Assembly (NCBI RefSeq): GCF_030486405.1 | Contig: NZ_CP129613.1 | Span: forward strand, 5,580,001 to 5,644,000 | Direction: 5' to 3' | Length of the DNA: 64,000 nt | Origin: Mycolicibacterium sp. HK-90 | GTDB lineage: Bacteria > Actinomycetota > Actinomycetes > Mycobacteriales > Mycobacteriaceae | Part shown: positions 32,701-41,944 of the stretch, piece after piece | Layout of the letters: each line of letters opens with the position of its first letter | Numbering within the stretch: the first letter of the stretch is position 1 | Program-made: the position numbers and the translations under genes | The notes under the pieces: model-generated | What the model was told of the DNA's origin: nothing | Seen by the model: only the letters and a program-made list of their open reading frames with translations | The model's database searches: none

Positions 32701-35700
32701 ATCACGGGGACCGGGGATTCGCTCAATACCGCCCGATTACCGGCATCGTCGAGGTAAGCATGCTCGCTGACATCCAGCACATCGATGGACGACAACCGCC
32801 GTGTCGGATCATCGATGAGCGCCTCTGCGACCCGCACCAGCCGCTCGACCATCGATTCGATGCTTGCCGCGTCGAACACATCAGTCCGGAACTCGACGGT
32901 TCCGCCGATCCCCGCGGGCTCACCGGCCTCACTCCACCGCTCGGACAGAGAAAACGTGAGATCCATCCGGGCGACCTGAGTATCGACCGACAGCGGACAG
33001 ACCTGCGCCTCACCAAGAGTCGATTCGATCGCGGTGTCGGCGGTGAAGTTCTGCCAAGCCAACGCCACCTGAACCAACGGGTGATGCGCCAGAGAACGGG
33101 TCGGCTTGAGCCGATCCACCAACACCTCAAACGGCACATCCTGATGCTCGAGAGTGGCCAGGCTGCGCTGGCGCACCTGGGCCACCAACTCCGCAACTGT
33201 CGGATCACCGGCCAGATCCACTCGCAACACCAACGTGTTGACGAAGAACCCCACCAGACGGTCCAGCGCGGCATCGCCACGACCCGCGATCGGAACCCCC
33301 ACCGCCACATCAGAACTCGCACTGAGTTTCGACAACAACATGGTCAGCGCGGCCTGCACCACCATGTAGGCCGTAGCGTTGCACTCCCGCGCAACCTCAC
33401 GGATCCGCTTGTGCAGTTCAGCCGGCAACGACACCGCCACAGTCGCACCCCGGTGATCCGCCTCAACCGGATACGGCCGGTCCGTCGGCAACTCCAACCG
33501 CTCGGGCAGCCCGGCCAACGCCTGCTCCCAATACGCCACCTGCCCCGAAATCCGACTGTCAATATCTCCCAGGTCGCCCAGCTGTGCGCGCTGCCACAGC
33601 GTGTAATCCACATATTGCACCGGCAGAGGCGTCCACTCCGGCGCACGTCCTGCGGACCGGCCGGCATACGCCATCTGCAAGTCCGCGATCAAAGGGGCCA
33701 CCGACCAGCCATCCGCCGCGATGTGGTGGACCACGGCCACCAGAACGTGCTCATCTTCGGTGAGCCGTAAAAGCGCAGCCCGCAAGGGTATTTCGCTCGA
33801 TAGATCGAAGGCGTGGCCGGCCATCGCTTCGATGGCCTCGTGCAACTCAGTCGTCGACCAATCGGCGGAGTCAATCACCCGCCAACCGCAGTCGGCCTTC
33901 TCGGCGGGCAGCACCACCTGTTCTGGTACACCCTCGACCGACCGGAACACCGTGCGCAAAGACTCATGGCGCTCCACCACATCAATCAGCGCAGCGCCGA
34001 GCGCGTCCGTATTCAGACGCCCGGTGATCCGTAGTGCCACCGCCATGTTGTAGACCGGGGACGGGCCCTCAAGCTGATCGAGGAACCACAAGCGCTGCTG
34101 GGCATACGACAACGGAAGGACATCGGGCCGCTGTTGCGCCACCAACGGCTGCCGGCGACCTGAACCCTCGCCCGCACGCGCTACCAGCTCCGCCACCGTC
34201 GGGGTCTCGAACACCGCCCGAACCGCAAGATCACTGTCCAAAGTCGCATTGATCGCATTGATCAACCGGGCCGCCGACAGCGAGTCACCACCCAAATCGA
34301 AGAACGAGTCGTCAATCCCGACCCGCTCCAACCCCAGCACCTGCGCATAGATCCCGACCAGGATCTCCTCGGTCGGCGTGCTCGGCGCCCGGTACCGATC
34401 GACGTCGACGACGTACTCCGGTGCCGGCAACGCCCGCCGGTCGAGTTTTCCGTTCACCGTCAACGGCAAGTTGTCCAGCACCACGACCGCGGAGGGCACC
34501 ATATAGCCCGGTAACCGCTGCGAAAGCTGCGCACGAACCTTCGACGGGTCCGCGGTGCCGGTGATGTAGCCGACCAGACGCTTGTCACCGGGGCGGTCCT
34601 CCCGGGCGATCACCGCCGCCTGACCTACCCCCTCGACCTCGGCCAGAGCGGTTTGAATCTCACCCAACTCGATGCGGTACCCACGAATCTTGACCTGCTC
34701 GTCGGCCCGTCCCAAATAACGCAACTGGCCGTCGCTGTCCCAGGACGCCAGATCCCCGGTCCGGTACATCCGCGCGCCATCCCCACCGAACGGGCACGCC
34801 ACAAACCGGGCGGCGCTCAACCCCCCACGACGCCAGTACCCGCACGCCAACCCCGCGCCGACCACGTACAACTCACCCACCACACCAACCGGCGCCGGCT
34901 GCAGAGACGCATCCAGCACGAACAAACCGAGATGGGCCAGGGGCACACCGATCGGGCTGACGCTGCCCTCGGCATCGTCCACCAGAATCTCCCGGAACGA
35001 CGCATGCACCGTCGTCTCGGTGATCCCATACATGTTGATCAGTCGCGGCGAACCAGGATGACGATCCAGCCAACCCCGAAGACGCTGTGGCTCAAGGGCT
35101 TCCCCACCGAAAACCACCGTCTGCAACTTCAACTGACCAGTCGGCCCAGGCTGCAGCGCATCAACAGCCTGCAGTGCGTAGAACGCCGACGGTGTCTGAC
35201 TGAACATGGTGACCTGCTCGGCAACCAGCAGGGCATGCAAGTCTTCCGGTGCCTGCGTGACCGACTCGGGTACCACCACCAGCCGGCCGCCGAACAGCAG
35301 CGCACCCCAAATCTCCCACACCGAATAGTCAAAAGCCAACGAATGACACTGCGTCCACACCTGCCCAGCCAGACCCAACTCCGCATCCAACGTGCCCAAC
35401 AACCGGACCACATTGGAGTGAGTGACCGCCACCCCCTTCGGTCGACCCGTCGTCCCCGAGGTGTAGATGAAGTACGCGATGTCACCGCCCGCGGGCGGCG
35501 GCAGCAAGCACGTGCCGGATTGAGTTACGACATCGGCAGCCTCGATGTCGACGACCGGCACACCAGATCCGTCCAATCGCCCGGCAAGATCCGCAGTGCT
35601 CACGGCCACGACCGGCATGGCATCACTGAGCATGAACTGAATCCGCGAATCAGGATGCATCGCATCAATCGGCAGATACGCCGCCCCCGACTTCAACACC

Positions 35701-36026
35701 CCCAGAATCGCGACAATCGCCTCAACCGACCGAGGCAACAACACCGCCACACACCCACCCGGACCCGCACCAAGACCAACCAGACAGTGCGCCAACCGAT
35801 TCGACGCCTCATCCAACTCCCGATAAGACATCGAGCGGCCCTCGAACGACACCGCCAGCGCATCCGGCGCACGGATCACCTGAGCTGCGAACAACTCCGG
35901 AATAGAAGCCGAACCGTGAGCCGGCACCGTCAGTACCGCCCGATTACCCCACCCGAACAGTTCGTCGTGCTCATCCTCATCCAAGAAGTCGATCGACGAC
36001 AACCGTCGAGTCAAATCGGCAGTCAC
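23727..36026 (-). CDS. Four-module terminal NRPS (NRPS-2): A-T-C-A-T-C-A-T-C-A-T-TE, predicted Thr-Thr-Thr-Z
   Basis: 4099 aa, GTG start at 36026. It begins with a C-A linker and an A domain, with no C domain of its own, so it needs an upstream subunit ending in C. Approximate layout: A1 30-530, T1 545-615, C2 635-1060, A2 1080-1585, T2, C3, A3 about 2140-2650, T3, C4, A4 about 3200-3710, T4, TE from about 3820. Each T has a [18 protein letters not shown] site. A1, A2 and A3 give the specificity signature D-Y-W-S-V-G-M-V-H (close to the Thr code DFWNIGMVHK); A4 reads D-V-W-N-L-A-A-Y-A, which I cannot assign. C domains have HHIAxDGWS and no epimerase or N-methylation domain occurs. The TE has GWSFGG, LVLLDG and the His in VGCTHFEMF. 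Downstream acyltransferase c is coupled by ATGA. Confidence 0.93.
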   Translation of the reverse strand: MTADLTRRLSSIDFLDEDEHDELFGWGNRAVLTVPAHGSASIPELFAAQVIRAPDALAVSFEGRSMSYRELDEASNRLAHCLVGLGAGPGGCVAVLLPRSVEAIVAILGVLKSGAAYLPIDAMHPDSRIQFMLSDAMPVVAVSTADLAGRLDGSGVPVVDIEAADVVTQSGTCLLPPPAGGDIAYFIYTSGTTGRPKGVAVTHSNVVRLLGTLDAELGLAGQVWTQCHSLAFDYSVWEIWGALLFGGRLVVVPESVTQAPEDLHALLVAEQVTMFSQTPSAFYALQAVDALQPGPTGQLKLQTVVFGGEALEPQRLRGWLDRHPGSPRLINMYGITETTVHASFREILVDDAEGSVSPIGVPLAHLGLFVLDASLQPAPVGVVGELYVVGAGLACGYWRRGGLSAARFVACPFGGDGARMYRTGDLASWDSDGQLRYLGRADEQVKIRGYRIELGEIQTALAEVEGVGQAAVIAREDRPGDKRLVGYITGTADPSKVRAQLSQRLPGYMVPSAVVVLDNLPLTVNGKLDRRALPAPEYVVDVDRYRAPSTPTEEILVGIYAQVLGLERVGIDDSFFDLGGDSLSAARLINAINATLDSDLAVRAVFETPTVAELVARAGEGSGRRQPLVAQQRPDVLPLSYAQQRLWFLDQLEGPSPVYNMAVALRITGRLNTDALGAALIDVVERHESLRTVFRSVEGVPEQVVLPAEKADCGWRVIDSADWSTTELHEAIEAMAGHAFDLSSEIPLRAALLRLTEDEHVLVAVVHHIAADGWSVAPLIADLQMAYAGRSAGRAPEWTPLPVQYVDYTLWQRAQLGDLGDIDSRISGQVAYWEQALAGLPERLELPTDRPYPVEADHRGATVAVSLPAELHKRIREVARECNATAYMVVQAALTMLLSKLSASSDVAVGVPIAGRGDAALDRLVGFFVNTLVLRVDLAGDPTVAELVAQVRQRSLATLEHQDVPFEVLVDRLKPTRSLAHHPLVQVALAWQNFTADTAIESTLGEAQVCPLSVDTQVARMDLTFSLSERWSEAGEPAGIGGTVEFRTDVFDAASIESMVERLVRVAEALIDDPTRRLSSIDVLDVSEHAYLDDAGNRAVLSESPVPVMSIPRLFAAQVARTPETVAVSFDGRSVTYRELDEASNRLAHCLIGLGAGPGECVAVLLPRAVEAIVAILGVLKSGAAYLPIDPIHPDTRIRFMVGDAAPIVAVTAAGLRARLEGTDLTVVDVADAAIDAQPSTALREPVSDDVAYLIYTSGTTGVPKGVAISHRNVVRLLGTLDAELGLAGQVWTQCHSLAFDYSVWEIWGALLFGGRLVVVPESVTRSPEELLALLVSEQVTVLSQTPSAFYALQSADTLQPELGRQLKLETVVFGGEALEPQRLRPWFEGHSGSTRLINMYGITETTVHASFREIVTGDVEGSASPIGVPLAHLGFFVLDSSLQPVPVGVAGELYVVGAGLGYGYWRRGGLSATRFMACPFGGAGARMYRTGDLASWGADGELRYLGRADEQVKIRGYRIELGEIQSALEDLDGVQQAEVIAREDRPGDKRLVGYITGSADPVAVRAALSDRLPGYMVPAAVVVLDALPLTVNGKLDKRALPAPDYADGQQYRAPATPVEELLAGIYAQVLGLERVGADDSFFDLGGDSLSAMRLINAVNAGLDADLAVRAVFETPTVAELARRAGESSGGREPLVAQPRPDVLPLSYAQQRLWFLDQLEGPSPIYNMPTAYRITGELDVDALGAALADVVERHESLRTVFPAVDGVPRQVVLPAGQADPGWQVIDAVDWSVDRLQDAIGAAVGYNFDLSAEIPLRATLFRVAEGEHVLVAVVHHIAGDGWSIAPLVRDIGVAYASRCAGQVPPWTSLPVQYADYTLWQRAHLGDPADPDSRIAGQLAYWEQELAGLPERLELPTDRPYPPVADYRGASLAVEWPVELQQQIARVAREHNATSFMVVQAALAVLLSTLSRNSDVAVGFPIAGRSDPALDELVGVFINTLVLRVALDGDPTAADLLAQVRRRSLAAYEHQDVPFEMVVDRLNPARSLTHHPLVQVMMAWQNLAAQDDDHTASTSLGGMQATPLDADTQTARMDLTISLAERWNAGEPAGITGAVEYRTDVFDAATIQTFIDRLARVVKALTADPSATLSSVNLLETADHARLDRWGNRAVLTESVAVCTSIPELFAAQVAQAPEAVAVSFDGRSMTYRELDDASNLLAYNLVEYGARPGTCVAVLLARSVDPVVAILAVLKSGAAYLPIDAMHPDARIAFMLADAMPVAAVTTAELRTRLAGSDLPVIEVDDPGIGARSGISLPASTPDDTAYLIYTSGTTGRPKGVAITHRNVVRLLGTLDVELGLAGQVWTQCHSLAFDYSVWEIWGALLFGGRLVVVPEPVTRAPEELLALLVAEEVTVLSQTPSAFYALQSADTLQPELGRQLKLETVVFGGEALEPQRLRTWFEGHPGSPRLINMYGITETTVHASFREIVASDVEGSVSPIGQPLGHLGFFVLDRWLRPAPVGVVGELYVVGAGLANGYLGRGGLTALRFVACPFGGNGSRMYRTGDLASWGADGQLRYLGRADEQVKIRGYRIELGEIQSALADLTGVGQAAVIAREDRPGDRRLVGYITGTADPVEIRARLADRLPGYMVPAAVVVLDSLPLTVNGKLDKRALPVPEYSDADRYRDPATPAEEILAGIYAQVLDLPRVGVDDSFFDLGGDSLSATRLINAVNTILDADLAVRAVFEAPTVAQLAARVAESSGGREPLVAQPRPDVIPLSYAQQRLWFLDQLHGPSPIYNMPMIYRVSGLDVDALRRALADVAARHESLRTVFPAVDGVPRQIIVPAEQADIGWQVVDAAGWPEDRLADAIDTAVRHPFDLSTEIPIWARLFRVSENEHVLVAVVHHIAGDGWSFTPLARDVAAAYTARCGGQAPQWSPLPVQYADYTLWQREQLGELADPESRIAGQLAYWQDALAGLPDRLELPTDRPYPTVADHRGAVVEVKWPAELQQRVAQVARDHHATSFMVVQAALSILLSNLSASSDVAVGFPIAGRSDPALDELVGFFVNTLVLRVDLAADPTVAELVEQVRQRSLAAYEHQDVPFEMLVERLNPTRSLSHHPLIQVMLAWQNSTVSSTAESATGDVYAAAQLAETHTARMDLVFSLRERFDAEGGSAGIGGSVEFRTDVFDAETVEAMIRRLERVLAALTVDPTLRLSSIDVLDAVEHAHLDEVGNRATLTRPVSPQVSIPMLFAEQVARVPDAIAVTFDGRSMSYRELDQASNRLAHRLVGVGAGPGECVAVLLNRSAEAIVAILAVLKSGAAYLPIDPAHPDARIAVVVGAAKPVAALSAGGLAERLRVCGVEVVDVADPRIDCASRTVLPVPAPDDIAYVIHTSGTTGIPKGVAVPHGNVTGLLRSLDIGLPHAGVWSQWHSYAFDVSVWEIFGALLSGGRLVVVPDVVAGSPDDLHALLIAEGVTVLNQTPSALAALSSEGLESTALLVAGEACPTDLVDRWAPDRVMLNAYGPTETWYASFSAPLKKSEAAGPSAVPIGTPVPGAAFFVLDRWLRRVPAGVVGELYVAGSGLASGYLRRGGLTGSRFVACPFGAAGQRMYRTGDLASWASDGQLLYLGRADEQVKIRGYRIELGDIQAALADVEGVDQAAVIAREDRPGDKRLVGYVTGGADPAEIRATLAQRLPSYMVPAAVVVLDSLPLTVNGKLDRRALPVPDYTGGHEYRPPATLTEEILAGIYAQVLGLERVGVDDSFFDLGGDSLSAMRVIAAANASLETELAVRVMFDAPTVRGLAGLVGRAESSQEVVPVEVLKPGNGVPLCCVHDGFGLSWSYRALGQYVDGPIIGINHVPADGETEAMSIQSMAASYADRIQELYPVGPYRILGWSFGGVAAHALAVELQRRGCEVQRLVLLDGLLNPNRFWSGITRAIATNREVVDGWVMDYVLRTNGIGVPMHWRPLTYSRVADILTRHGASPPSKRLAEFMARSVSSGQLLLLDHAPDVFDGDVVMFSAARPRCENTSGTGITSRWARLRNRRAARSLLHSWRPYVSGEITVIPVGCTHFEMFTPGSLSGYTEQLKSVLESTVQR
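28500..29050 (-). repeat. Thr-type A-domain core, copy in module 3 of NRPS-2
   Basis: DNA encoding the A3 core ([19 protein letters not shown] to [15 protein letters not shown]) is nearly identical to the A2 cores at about 31720-32250 and 53640-54180. NRPS-B has an unrelated core at the same module. This is the apparent recipient of a core swap. Boundaries are approximate. Confidence 0.7.
31720..32250 (-). repeat. Thr-type A-domain core, copy in module 2 of NRPS-2
   Basis: Nearly identical in sequence to 53640-54180 (module 2 of NRPS-B) and to 28500-29050. Shared tracts include the segment encoding [20 protein letters not shown]. Likely donor for the module 3 conversion within this gene. Confidence 0.7.
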
Positions 36027-36151
36027 GACAACGCCTCACCCTGGTCCGCCTCAACGGATGCCGAGAAGGCGATGCGGTGGCAGCTCAGAACCGAGAAACA
36101 CTCACCGGCCTGCGCACGTATTACCGGCAGCGACTGGTCGTCAATCGTCAT
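36023..36151 (-). pseudogene. 42-codon ORF coupled on both sides; apparent deletion scar of an upstream NRPS subunit
   Basis: ATG at 36151 overlaps the MbtH-like stop as ATGA, and its TGA overlaps the NRPS-2 start as GTGA (36023-36026). The beginning reads MTIDDQSLPVIRAQ, like the opening of a mycobacterial NRPS starter C domain (LPLTRGQ type, from memory). The end, [10 protein letters not shown], corresponds to the last residues of NRPS-A (TAEAEAS), and both genes share the DNA TGAGGCGGA and then TCGTGACTGCCGA at the junction. The simplest reading is an in-frame internal deletion that removed almost all of a second NRPS-A while keeping its first and last codons and the coupling to NRPS-2. 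It could also be a small leader peptide that maintains coupling. Confidence 0.6.
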
Positions 36152-36375
36152 TGGAATCTCCCACCGCGAGGTGTACTGCGGGCTCCCCGGCCTGCTACCC
36201 GCCGTGCGCTGACCCCGTGCCGACTGGCGGACAGGATCCTCGACCGGTCGCCGGCCAAATTCAGTTCGATGTAGTCCAGAAAGGCAGTACCGGCTCCTCC
36301 GCCGGACGTCACTGCCCAGCCTGCAGGAACCCCGGCGTAGGTCACCGACAGGCCGTGTTGCTCGTCAACGTTCAC
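36148..36375 (-). CDS. Degenerate MbtH-like protein
   Basis: 75 codons from GTG 36375. NVDEQHGLSVTYAGVPAGW followed by AFLDYIELN aligns with the MbtH pattern NxExQxSxWP...PxGW...LxxIxxxW. MbtH proteins are small NRPS partners that bind A domains and are usually encoded just upstream of the NRPS, as here. Key signature positions are lost: the Ser and Trp-Pro of SLWP read GLSV, and the second Trp (ENW) reads ELNL. The usual NPFDD N-terminus is missing unless translation starts at a non-standard codon upstream (open back to about 36405). The C-terminal tail is long and Arg-rich. Probably non-functional; an intact mbtH should lie near the 5' end of NRPS-A beyond the right edge. Confidence 0.65.
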   Translation of the reverse strand: MNVDEQHGLSVTYAGVPAGWAVTSGGGAGTAFLDYIELNLAGDRSRILSASRHGVSARRVAGRGARSTPRGGRFQ

Positions 36376-37124
36376 CTGCCCCCCGTCAAGTCGACCAGTG
36401 ACAATCGTTCAAGAATCCAGAATCAGTCATCCAGGCCCCCAACCTGTCCTCTGAATCTGTTTCCTGCGGTGTACTCCAGCTATGGGTTTGCCAGTTGCAA
36501 ATTGTCAGCATAATCACTTCCCGCCGAGCGGGCACAAAAATCGCACATCCGGGAAAAATATCCTCGAAACACCCGACGGCCTGGCGTCAGGGTTGACGCT
36601 GGCAACAATTTGAGCAAATAGTCCGAGAGACCTTGGGTCGGCGCGAACCGGCCGACACGGCGGGCCCGACCCTCCCGCCCCGGCGGACAGAAGCGCTGGG
36701 CGCTGAGACCACCACCACGATCACCATCGCGGCCTGCGTCAATAGTCAGAAGACCGGCTTGAACAGCATGTCTTGCCTCTGCATCAGGCGCATGACACCC
36801 GTGTAGTTCAATCCAGCGAAGTCGACCCGGTCGATGCCAGAGGCCTGCGCCTGCGCCGCACCACCAGGACAGGATCTCAGGCGCCGGAAAACTTGAGTTG
36901 TTTGCAATTGCAGCAAATTCTATGCACCGAGCGTCTTGCGCGACAGCATGGGGTCACGGTGACGAAGAATCACTTCGCGGCATGCACCTTGAATAGTCTC
37001 TAAAACTGCCCCAAATGCGGCTCGGAATAATTTGCGATTGCAATGACTAGCGAACTTTCAAGATCTTGCGTGGCCGCCGGAATCCGGCACATCACAGGCG
37101 CAATTTCGCCGCAGCCACAAGGGG
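36376..37124. other. Gene-poor stretch upstream of the MbtH-like ORF
   Basis: About 750 bp with no credible coding region; open frames here have no family features or SD. The promoter for the NRPS-2 transcript should lie here on the minus strand. A TATGCT -10-like hexamer occurs at 36512-36507, without a -35. A small GC hairpin (CCCGC-CGA-GCGGG) lies nearby, around 36520-36535. The DNA looks like eroded sequence flanking a rearrangement. Confidence 0.35.
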
Positions 37125-37223
37125 CGCGGGATGCTGATGCAGGGTCGGCAGGTCCCTGCGGCCGTCGCCCGCTGGAGAAGCAGATCCTGTCAACGATCGC
37201 GGATCTGCAGTCCGGCAGGCCCG
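37125..37223 (+). pseudogene. Fragment of a second htpG
   Basis: The DNA around 37172-37223 (CTGTCAACGATCGCGGATCTG and onward, encoding LSTIADLQSGRPD) matches htpG at 17641-17697 (LSTIADLQSGKPE) at most positions. Similarity continues upstream to about 37125 across the EILQQDRQVGAIRRR region, with a one-base shift. It stops abruptly at about 37223, where sequence of a methyltransferase pseudogene begins. It is a short relic on the same strand as the intact htpG. Confidence 0.65.
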
Positions 37224-37750
37224 ATATCCGGCGAGCTGCTGTCGAAGTAGCTTCTCCTCGTCCTGGATGCGAAAGGCGTACAGGGTCAGGACAGGGATGA
37301 GAACGCCAGCCCCCACCATGAACCAAGTGCGAGAGGCATTCCCGCCACCATGAGCAGCGCCCCCATGTACATCGGGTGCCGCATAAGACCGTACGAGCCG
37401 GTGGAGACCACCTTCCGATCCGACTCCACGGTGATGTTGGCTGCCGCATAGGTGTTCTGGATCATCGTGAAGACCGTGATTCCTAGGCCGATGGCGAACA
37501 GCGCGTCACCGATCAGGGACACGACTGGCGGCACCGGAGACCAGCCGAAGCGATAGTCGAGGGCATAGAACACCGGTAACGCGATCGACACAACGACGAT
37601 GACACCTAGCATCGACTTCTGCACCGGCCTCGTTTCGGACTTGCGCCCGACACGCATGCGCCGCTCGACGATTGCCTTGTCCGTCCTCAACAGATAGACG
37701 GTCGACAAAGTCACCAGAACCCCGTACACGGCGAGGAAACCCATGCCCGC
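37224..37750 (-). pseudogene. Frameshifted, truncated copy of the ICMT-like methyltransferase
   Basis: Clear homologue of the intact gene at 43503-44177: GFLAVYGVLVTLSTVYLLR, ERRMRVGRKSE, RFGWSPVPPVVS, ANITVES and RHPMYMGALLMVAGMPLALG are all recognisable. A frameshift after SWWGLA breaks the frame (about 37300); the remainder, IPVLTLYAFRIQDEEKLLRQQLAGYR, continues in another frame. The N-terminal ~35 residues and the C-terminal MQKVHYRLVPLVW are missing. The 3' end is fused to the htpG fragment, marking a recombination joint. Confidence 0.85.
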
Positions 37751-38265
37751 CGCTTCAAGGCATCTTCGCCGCAATGTGCTACCTGGCGTCATTCGCCAAA
37801 CGTTGTTTGATGTTGGCCGCAATGACTCCTTCTGCCATCACCCGCATCCCGGAGTTAGTCATCCTCGCCGCCAGCACGCAGATGCGCCCCCGCGCCGGCG
37901 AAAACAGCCAGTGCGGAACCAGCACGCAGCGAACTCTTACCATCAGAGCCAACGGCCCTACGAGCTTCTCGGGCTCATCTTTTTTGGGTCATAGCCCATC
38001 AGCTTGCCGTTGAGCTTCGCCGACGCGGATGTATAGTCCAGCACCTGTTGCTGCTAGCCGCTGCATTGATAGCCAAACTGATCGCTAATGTTGCGTCCGC
38101 AAGGTCACGCATCGATAGATATGGCGACCTTACATTGCTGCCAACATTGCGGAATTCCCAATCGACTGCACGCATTATGCGATGCTGACTGTCAGATCGC
38201 TAACTGTACATGGCAAGGACTCAAGCGTTCACTCAAAGTTGAGGCCGAGGGCGGGCACCCAGATC
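37751..38265. other. Intergenic region upstream of acyltransferase d
   Basis: 515 bp with no recognisable gene, noticeably AT-richer than the surroundings. It should contain the promoter for the plus-strand acyltransferase d. Hexamers such as TAATGT occur near 38090, but no element stands out. No transposase or terminal repeat was seen that would explain the inversion of the following gene. Confidence 0.3.
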
Positions 38266-39609
38266 ATGAAAACTAGCAACGTACTCGATGTGATCGACCA
38301 GGCCATGTTTGACGTCGCACGAGCGGTAGGAGGCGCGAGCCAGCTGCAGTGCATCTGGGTGTACAACCGCCCGGTCGACGTCGACGGGCTGCGGCGGTTC
38401 CATGACCATCTTCGGCGGGGACGGTTGTCCCGCCGCATCGAACAATCACCATTGCCGTTCGGCCGCCACCGCTGGGTAGCACCCGCCGGTTCATCCGACA
38501 TTGAGATCGTCGAGTCGGCCCGCCCGCGTGAAGAATTCGATGCCTGGCTCACCGAGCAGTGCAAGACACCACTGGATTGCGAGGGCGGTCCCGGATGGCA
38601 CCTTGCGGTGCTCCCGTTCACCGACGGCGGCGCGGGTGTCAGCTTGGTCATCTCACACTGCCTCACCGACGGCGTCGGGCTGTGCGAGGCGCTGGCGGAT
38701 GCGGCGCTCGGTCGCGACGACCCGATCAGCTGGCCTGCCGCGGGGTCGCGCGGTCGTTGGAAAGCCCTGTGGGAGGACACCTGGCAGACCGTGCGCGATA
38801 TCCCTGCTGTGGGCCGGGGCGTTGTCGCCGCGGCACGGCTAGCCCGGCGTAGCCGCGGTGGTACCGGGGCCGGCACCCCGCCGACCACCCCGCCACCTGC
38901 GCTGTCTGCCAGTGCCGACGAGTCCATCACGCTCCCGTGGGCAACGATCTTCGTCGATACCGACGAGTGGGAGGCCCGCGCACAGGCACTCGGTGGGACC
39001 AGCAACTCGCTGCTTGTGGGACTGGCAGCTCGGCTGGCCCAACGAGCCGAACGGATCGGCGAAGACGGCTCGGTCCTCGTGGTACTGCCGGTAAATGAGC
39101 GCGGCGCCGGCGATACTCGTGCCAACGCGGTCAGCAGTGTCCGTGTCACGGTCGACCCTGCACGTGCGGCCTCGGACCTGCGCGAGATCCGGACCGCCAT
39201 CAAACAAGCGCTGATTCGCCACCGGCGGGTACCCGACGAAGAGCGGGCAGTGAATGCCCTCGTTCCCCTATTGCCCAGGCGGCTCCTCGGGGGCGCCAGC
39301 GGTGCGATGGCTGGCTTCACATCCAACGTCGTCGGCGGGTCCAACCTTGGTGTGGTCAACCCGGCGGCCAGCCGGCCAGACGGCTCGGACGCCGACCAGT
39401 TTGCCGTGCTGAATATCCCTTCAGGCGTGACCAAAGCGAAGACGTACCGGGGCGGCGGATTGCAGTTATTGCTCTCCGGAACGGCAAACGGTCAGTTCTT
39501 CGTCTCCGTCGCTTCTTATCTGCTGGACCGCCCCAACTCGAATGACAGCTTACGACAGGACCTTTCGAGCACCTTGAACGACTTTTCGCTCACCGGCACG
39601 CATCTTTGA
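38266..39609 (+). CDS. Condensation-superfamily acyltransferase d (inverted copy)
   Basis: 447 aa from ATG 38266 (MKTSNVLDVIDQ), chosen because it aligns with the paralogues; an upstream in-frame start at 38182 adds a non-conserved tail. Active site [10 protein letters not shown] intact; C-terminus ends DFSLTGTHL like copy e. It is the only family member in the right part of the locus on the plus strand, flanked by pseudogenes on both sides: the methyltransferase relic before it and the thioesterase relic after it, which it faces tail to tail. Possibly a surviving gene of a third, mostly lost NRPS unit. Substrate presumably a peptide hydroxyl; donor unknown. Confidence 0.78.
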   Translation: MKTSNVLDVIDQAMFDVARAVGGASQLQCIWVYNRPVDVDGLRRFHDHLRRGRLSRRIEQSPLPFGRHRWVAPAGSSDIEIVESARPREEFDAWLTEQCKTPLDCEGGPGWHLAVLPFTDGGAGVSLVISHCLTDGVGLCEALADAALGRDDPISWPAAGSRGRWKALWEDTWQTVRDIPAVGRGVVAAARLARRSRGGTGAGTPPTTPPPALSASADESITLPWATIFVDTDEWEARAQALGGTSNSLLVGLAARLAQRAERIGEDGSVLVVLPVNERGAGDTRANAVSSVRVTVDPARAASDLREIRTAIKQALIRHRRVPDEERAVNALVPLLPRRLLGGASGAMAGFTSNVVGGSNLGVVNPAASRPDGSDADQFAVLNIPSGVTKAKTYRGGGLQLLLSGTANGQFFVSVASYLLDRPNSNDSLRQDLSSTLNDFSLTGTHL

Positions 39610-39681
39610 GCGCCCCAGAATCAAACACCGATGCCGAATCCACCGCGGAAGCGCTTGACGCGTTCCATCCACGACTGTTCC

Positions 39682-40200
39682 CGGTACTTTCCAATACAGC
39701 CTTGAGCTGGTCTGCGTATTCAACTCAGCGGTCCGGGGGTGAACATCTCAAAGCGTGTGCAGTCGACCGGTATCGCTGCGATCTCATCGAAGGCATAGAG
39801 CCGCCAGCTGCGCAGAAGCGATCCGGCAACCTTTCGGTTCCGCAGGCGCCCCCACCACGACGTGATGCCCGAACCCACCACCGCCACCAGATCGACACCG
39901 CGCAGCCGAGAACATGACGACATCACCATCAAACGGATCAGGCTGATGATCGAGAAGCAACAACTGACCCGCACTGACACTGCGCGCCATCAACTGCACC
40001 AACTGTCATGACGGAGGAGTGGCCCGTGTCGCGCAATGGTGTCAACCACCCTTGGATACGTCAGCTGACCCCAATGCACCGGAACCCGAGCCTTATTGGT
40101 CCGCAAGATGTAACCCCACCCGTCCTCGGTTACCGCCTGTTTCCTCGCGTGCATCCGGGTGATGCGCTTCCAGAACTGGTTCGGATTCAACAACCTATCC
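39682..40200 (-). pseudogene. Decayed 3' end of a third NRPS (thioesterase domain relic)
   Basis: Matches the last ~170 residues of the TE domains of NRPS-B and NRPS-2 in several broken frames: [58 protein letters not shown], then after a frameshift RSWRLYAFDEIAAIPVDC and FEMFTPG. The catalytic-Ser half and everything upstream are gone. The catalytic His position reads CTRFEMF rather than CTHFEMF. It is in the same orientation as the intact synthetases and proves a third terminal NRPS once lay here. Confidence 0.85.
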
Positions 40201-40336
40201 GGTTGACGCCATTCGACGATTTAGGTGTTGGAACTATTCACCCCGGACCATTTAGCGGCTAACTCACCGCCCGGCCAACGCATACCCGAATGCCGGCATG
40301 GTCACAGGCTCGCGACTCTTTTCCGGCCAGGCGAAA

Positions 40337-40615
40337 TCAGCTCGTACCGCCGCGCACGGCAGCTGCGCCATCAGCGTCTACGTTGCCCAGTTCGGCGTTG
40401 AGGTGGTCAACCAAGGCTCTGATGGTCAATAATTTGAGTGATCGATCGGGACCGAATTCGATTCCATAGCGCCGTTCGATTCGCAACTCCAGGTTCACCA
40501 CGTCGAGCGAATCCAATCCCTGACCGAATAGGTCCAAATCGTCACACAATGTCGCCGTATCCACCTCGATCCCGGATCCAGCAATTAGGTCGATAATATC
40601 TTGACTAGTGATCAT
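40337..40615 (-). CDS. Stand-alone acyl carrier protein
   Basis: 92 aa with the phosphopantetheine site FGQGLDSLDVV (Ser36) and the usual four-helix ACP length. The start at ATG 40615 is supported by GAAAGGA 11-12 nt upstream; an ATG at 40651 would overlap the KAS III gene. It follows the KAS III-like gene after about 20 bp, so the two form a pair. It probably carries an acyl group made or transferred by that enzyme, for example a donor for the acyltransferases or a special starter chain. It is unlike the T domains of the local NRPSs. Confidence 0.88.
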   Translation of the reverse strand: MITSQDIIDLIAGSGIEVDTATLCDDLDLFGQGLDSLDVVNLELRIERRYGIEFGPDRSLKLLTIRALVDHLNAELGNVDADGAAAVRGGTS

Positions 40616-40637
40616 CGTTGCCAGGTTCCTTTCATCC

Positions 40638-41573
40638 TCAGATTCGCTCAAGCAGGCATGTACCCCAGGAGAAGCCTACGCCGAACCCGCTCAGAAGAAT
40701 TCGCAATGCGGATTGCTCAGCATCCAGACGCGATGCCAGCATCAGCGGGATCGAGGACGATACCGTGTTCCCGTATTCGCCTGCCTCGAAAGGCAATCGG
40801 TCCTCACCGACACCCAGGTCGCCACGCAGAACGTCGAGCAGATACTTAGAGCCGGGATGCAACAGAAACAGATCGACGTCATCTTCGCTCAGATGATGGC
40901 TTTCCAGTAAGCGACGGATCGCCCTGGGTACCTCACGTGCGGCGTTTAAGAATACCTCCCGGCCCTCCATTACAAGTCGACCCTCATAGCGGAGGACCGC
41001 AGCCGAACCGGGCCTGGTGCCAAACGCGGCATCGACGAGTCGAAAACCCGGCCCGGACCTGTCGAGGTAGGTCACAGTGGCGGCGTCGCCAAACAGCAGT
41101 GCTGTGTCGCGGTCCGAAGGGTCAACAATCATGGAGTACGGGTCACACGTAAAGATCAGAGCGTTGTCGAAGGCAAACCGCCCAGCAAGGGACGTCGCGA
41201 CCGCCAGTGCGTGAGGAAACCCTGCACATCCTTGCGAGATGTCGAATGTCATACACGAGGCGGGTAGGTCCAGCAGCTGGTGAATGACGGCCGAAGTGTG
41301 GGGTATCCGAGAATCTGGATTCTGCGTAACCAGGCAGATCAGATCTATCGAATCGGTATCAAGACCAGGTACTTTTCGGGCGAGGTCGTTGAAGGCCTGG
41401 ATGCACAGATCGCTGGTCTTTTGATCTGGTGCTTTGATCGCCCGAGTCACGACTCCAATCCGTCGTTGCATGAACTCTTCGTCTACACCGAAGCCCGGCA
41501 AAAGCGGCAGATTCGGTTGACGCGACGGCGGGATATGGACGCCGATGCCCGCGATACGCACGTCGCGTTCCAT
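40638..41573 (-). CDS. KAS III (FabH-like) ketosynthase or acyltransferase
   Basis: 311 aa from ATG 41573 (MERDVRIAGIGVHIP); a longer frame to 41654 lacks similarity. Thiolase-fold catalytic triad visible: Cys116 (SQGCAGFPHAL), His239 (LLHPGSKYLLD), Asn269 (EYGNTVSSSIP), plus the FabH-like GDAATVTYL strand. The His motif HPGSKYLLD differs from the HQANxRI of housekeeping FabH and recalls the HPGG of type III PKSs. FabH relatives in secondary metabolism start polyketide chains, condense acyl units, or act as O/N-acyltransferases. With the ACP downstream it may build a short acyl donor for the lipopeptide. Product not predictable. Confidence 0.88.
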   Translation of the reverse strand: MERDVRIAGIGVHIPPSRQPNLPLLPGFGVDEEFMQRRIGVVTRAIKAPDQKTSDLCIQAFNDLARKVPGLDTDSIDLICLVTQNPDSRIPHTSAVIHQLLDLPASCMTFDISQGCAGFPHALAVATSLAGRFAFDNALIFTCDPYSMIVDPSDRDTALLFGDAATVTYLDRSGPGFRLVDAAFGTRPGSAAVLRYEGRLVMEGREVFLNAAREVPRAIRRLLESHHLSEDDVDLFLLHPGSKYLLDVLRGDLGVGEDRLPFEAGEYGNTVSSSIPLMLASRLDAEQSALRILLSGFGVGFSWGTCLLERI

Positions 41574-41590
41574 CGCAGAAGACACCCGAA

Positions 41591-41797
41591 TCACCCTGCT
41601 TGTGCGGCCAGGTGACAAATTTGATGGCAGCCGGTGATGCGGCCGGCGGCGCAATCAACGACGCGCCGCGGGATTTCTGCCCACCCGCATGTTTCGATTG
41701 ACACGAGGCGACCCCATCCGTGCTGAAGGGCATGGTCGACCGTCATGGTAACGAGCGAAATGGCCAAATACACTGAATTGTCGGTTTTGACATTCAA
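41591..41797 (-). pseudogene. Short ORF, possible short-chain dehydrogenase relic
   Basis: 68 codons between acyltransferase e and the KAS III gene. HALQHGWGRLVSIE resembles the xGWGRIVxI strand of SDR/FabG reductases, and the preceding hydrophobic stretch fits the helix before it; nothing else of the fold remains. A reductase would make sense beside a ketosynthase and an ACP. The similarity is short and may be chance. The rest of 41574-41944 shows no other gene. Confidence 0.22.
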
Positions 41798-41944
41798 TTG
41801 AATGAGACCAGGGGCAAACCTGCCCGACGTATCAAGGCCATATCAGAATCGGGATCAATTCGTCCCTTGTCCCAGATCCCGGCGCGACAGGCCGGTGTCG
41901 GCGGATGGTCGACCAGCCGGCCGGTAACGCGGCTCCCAGGGTGC

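Noticed and set aside
36773..37003. 76-codon plus-strand frame in the gene-poor stretch
   Set aside because: No recognisable motif, no SD, Cys- and Arg-scattered composition; likely chance.
37225..37822. The methyltransferase copy as an intact gene
   Set aside because: It lacks the N-terminal helix and C-terminus of its paralogue and is frameshifted after SWWGLA, so it was called a pseudogene.
40008..40262. 84-codon plus-strand frame
   Set aside because: Lies antisense to the thioesterase relic and mirrors its sequence.
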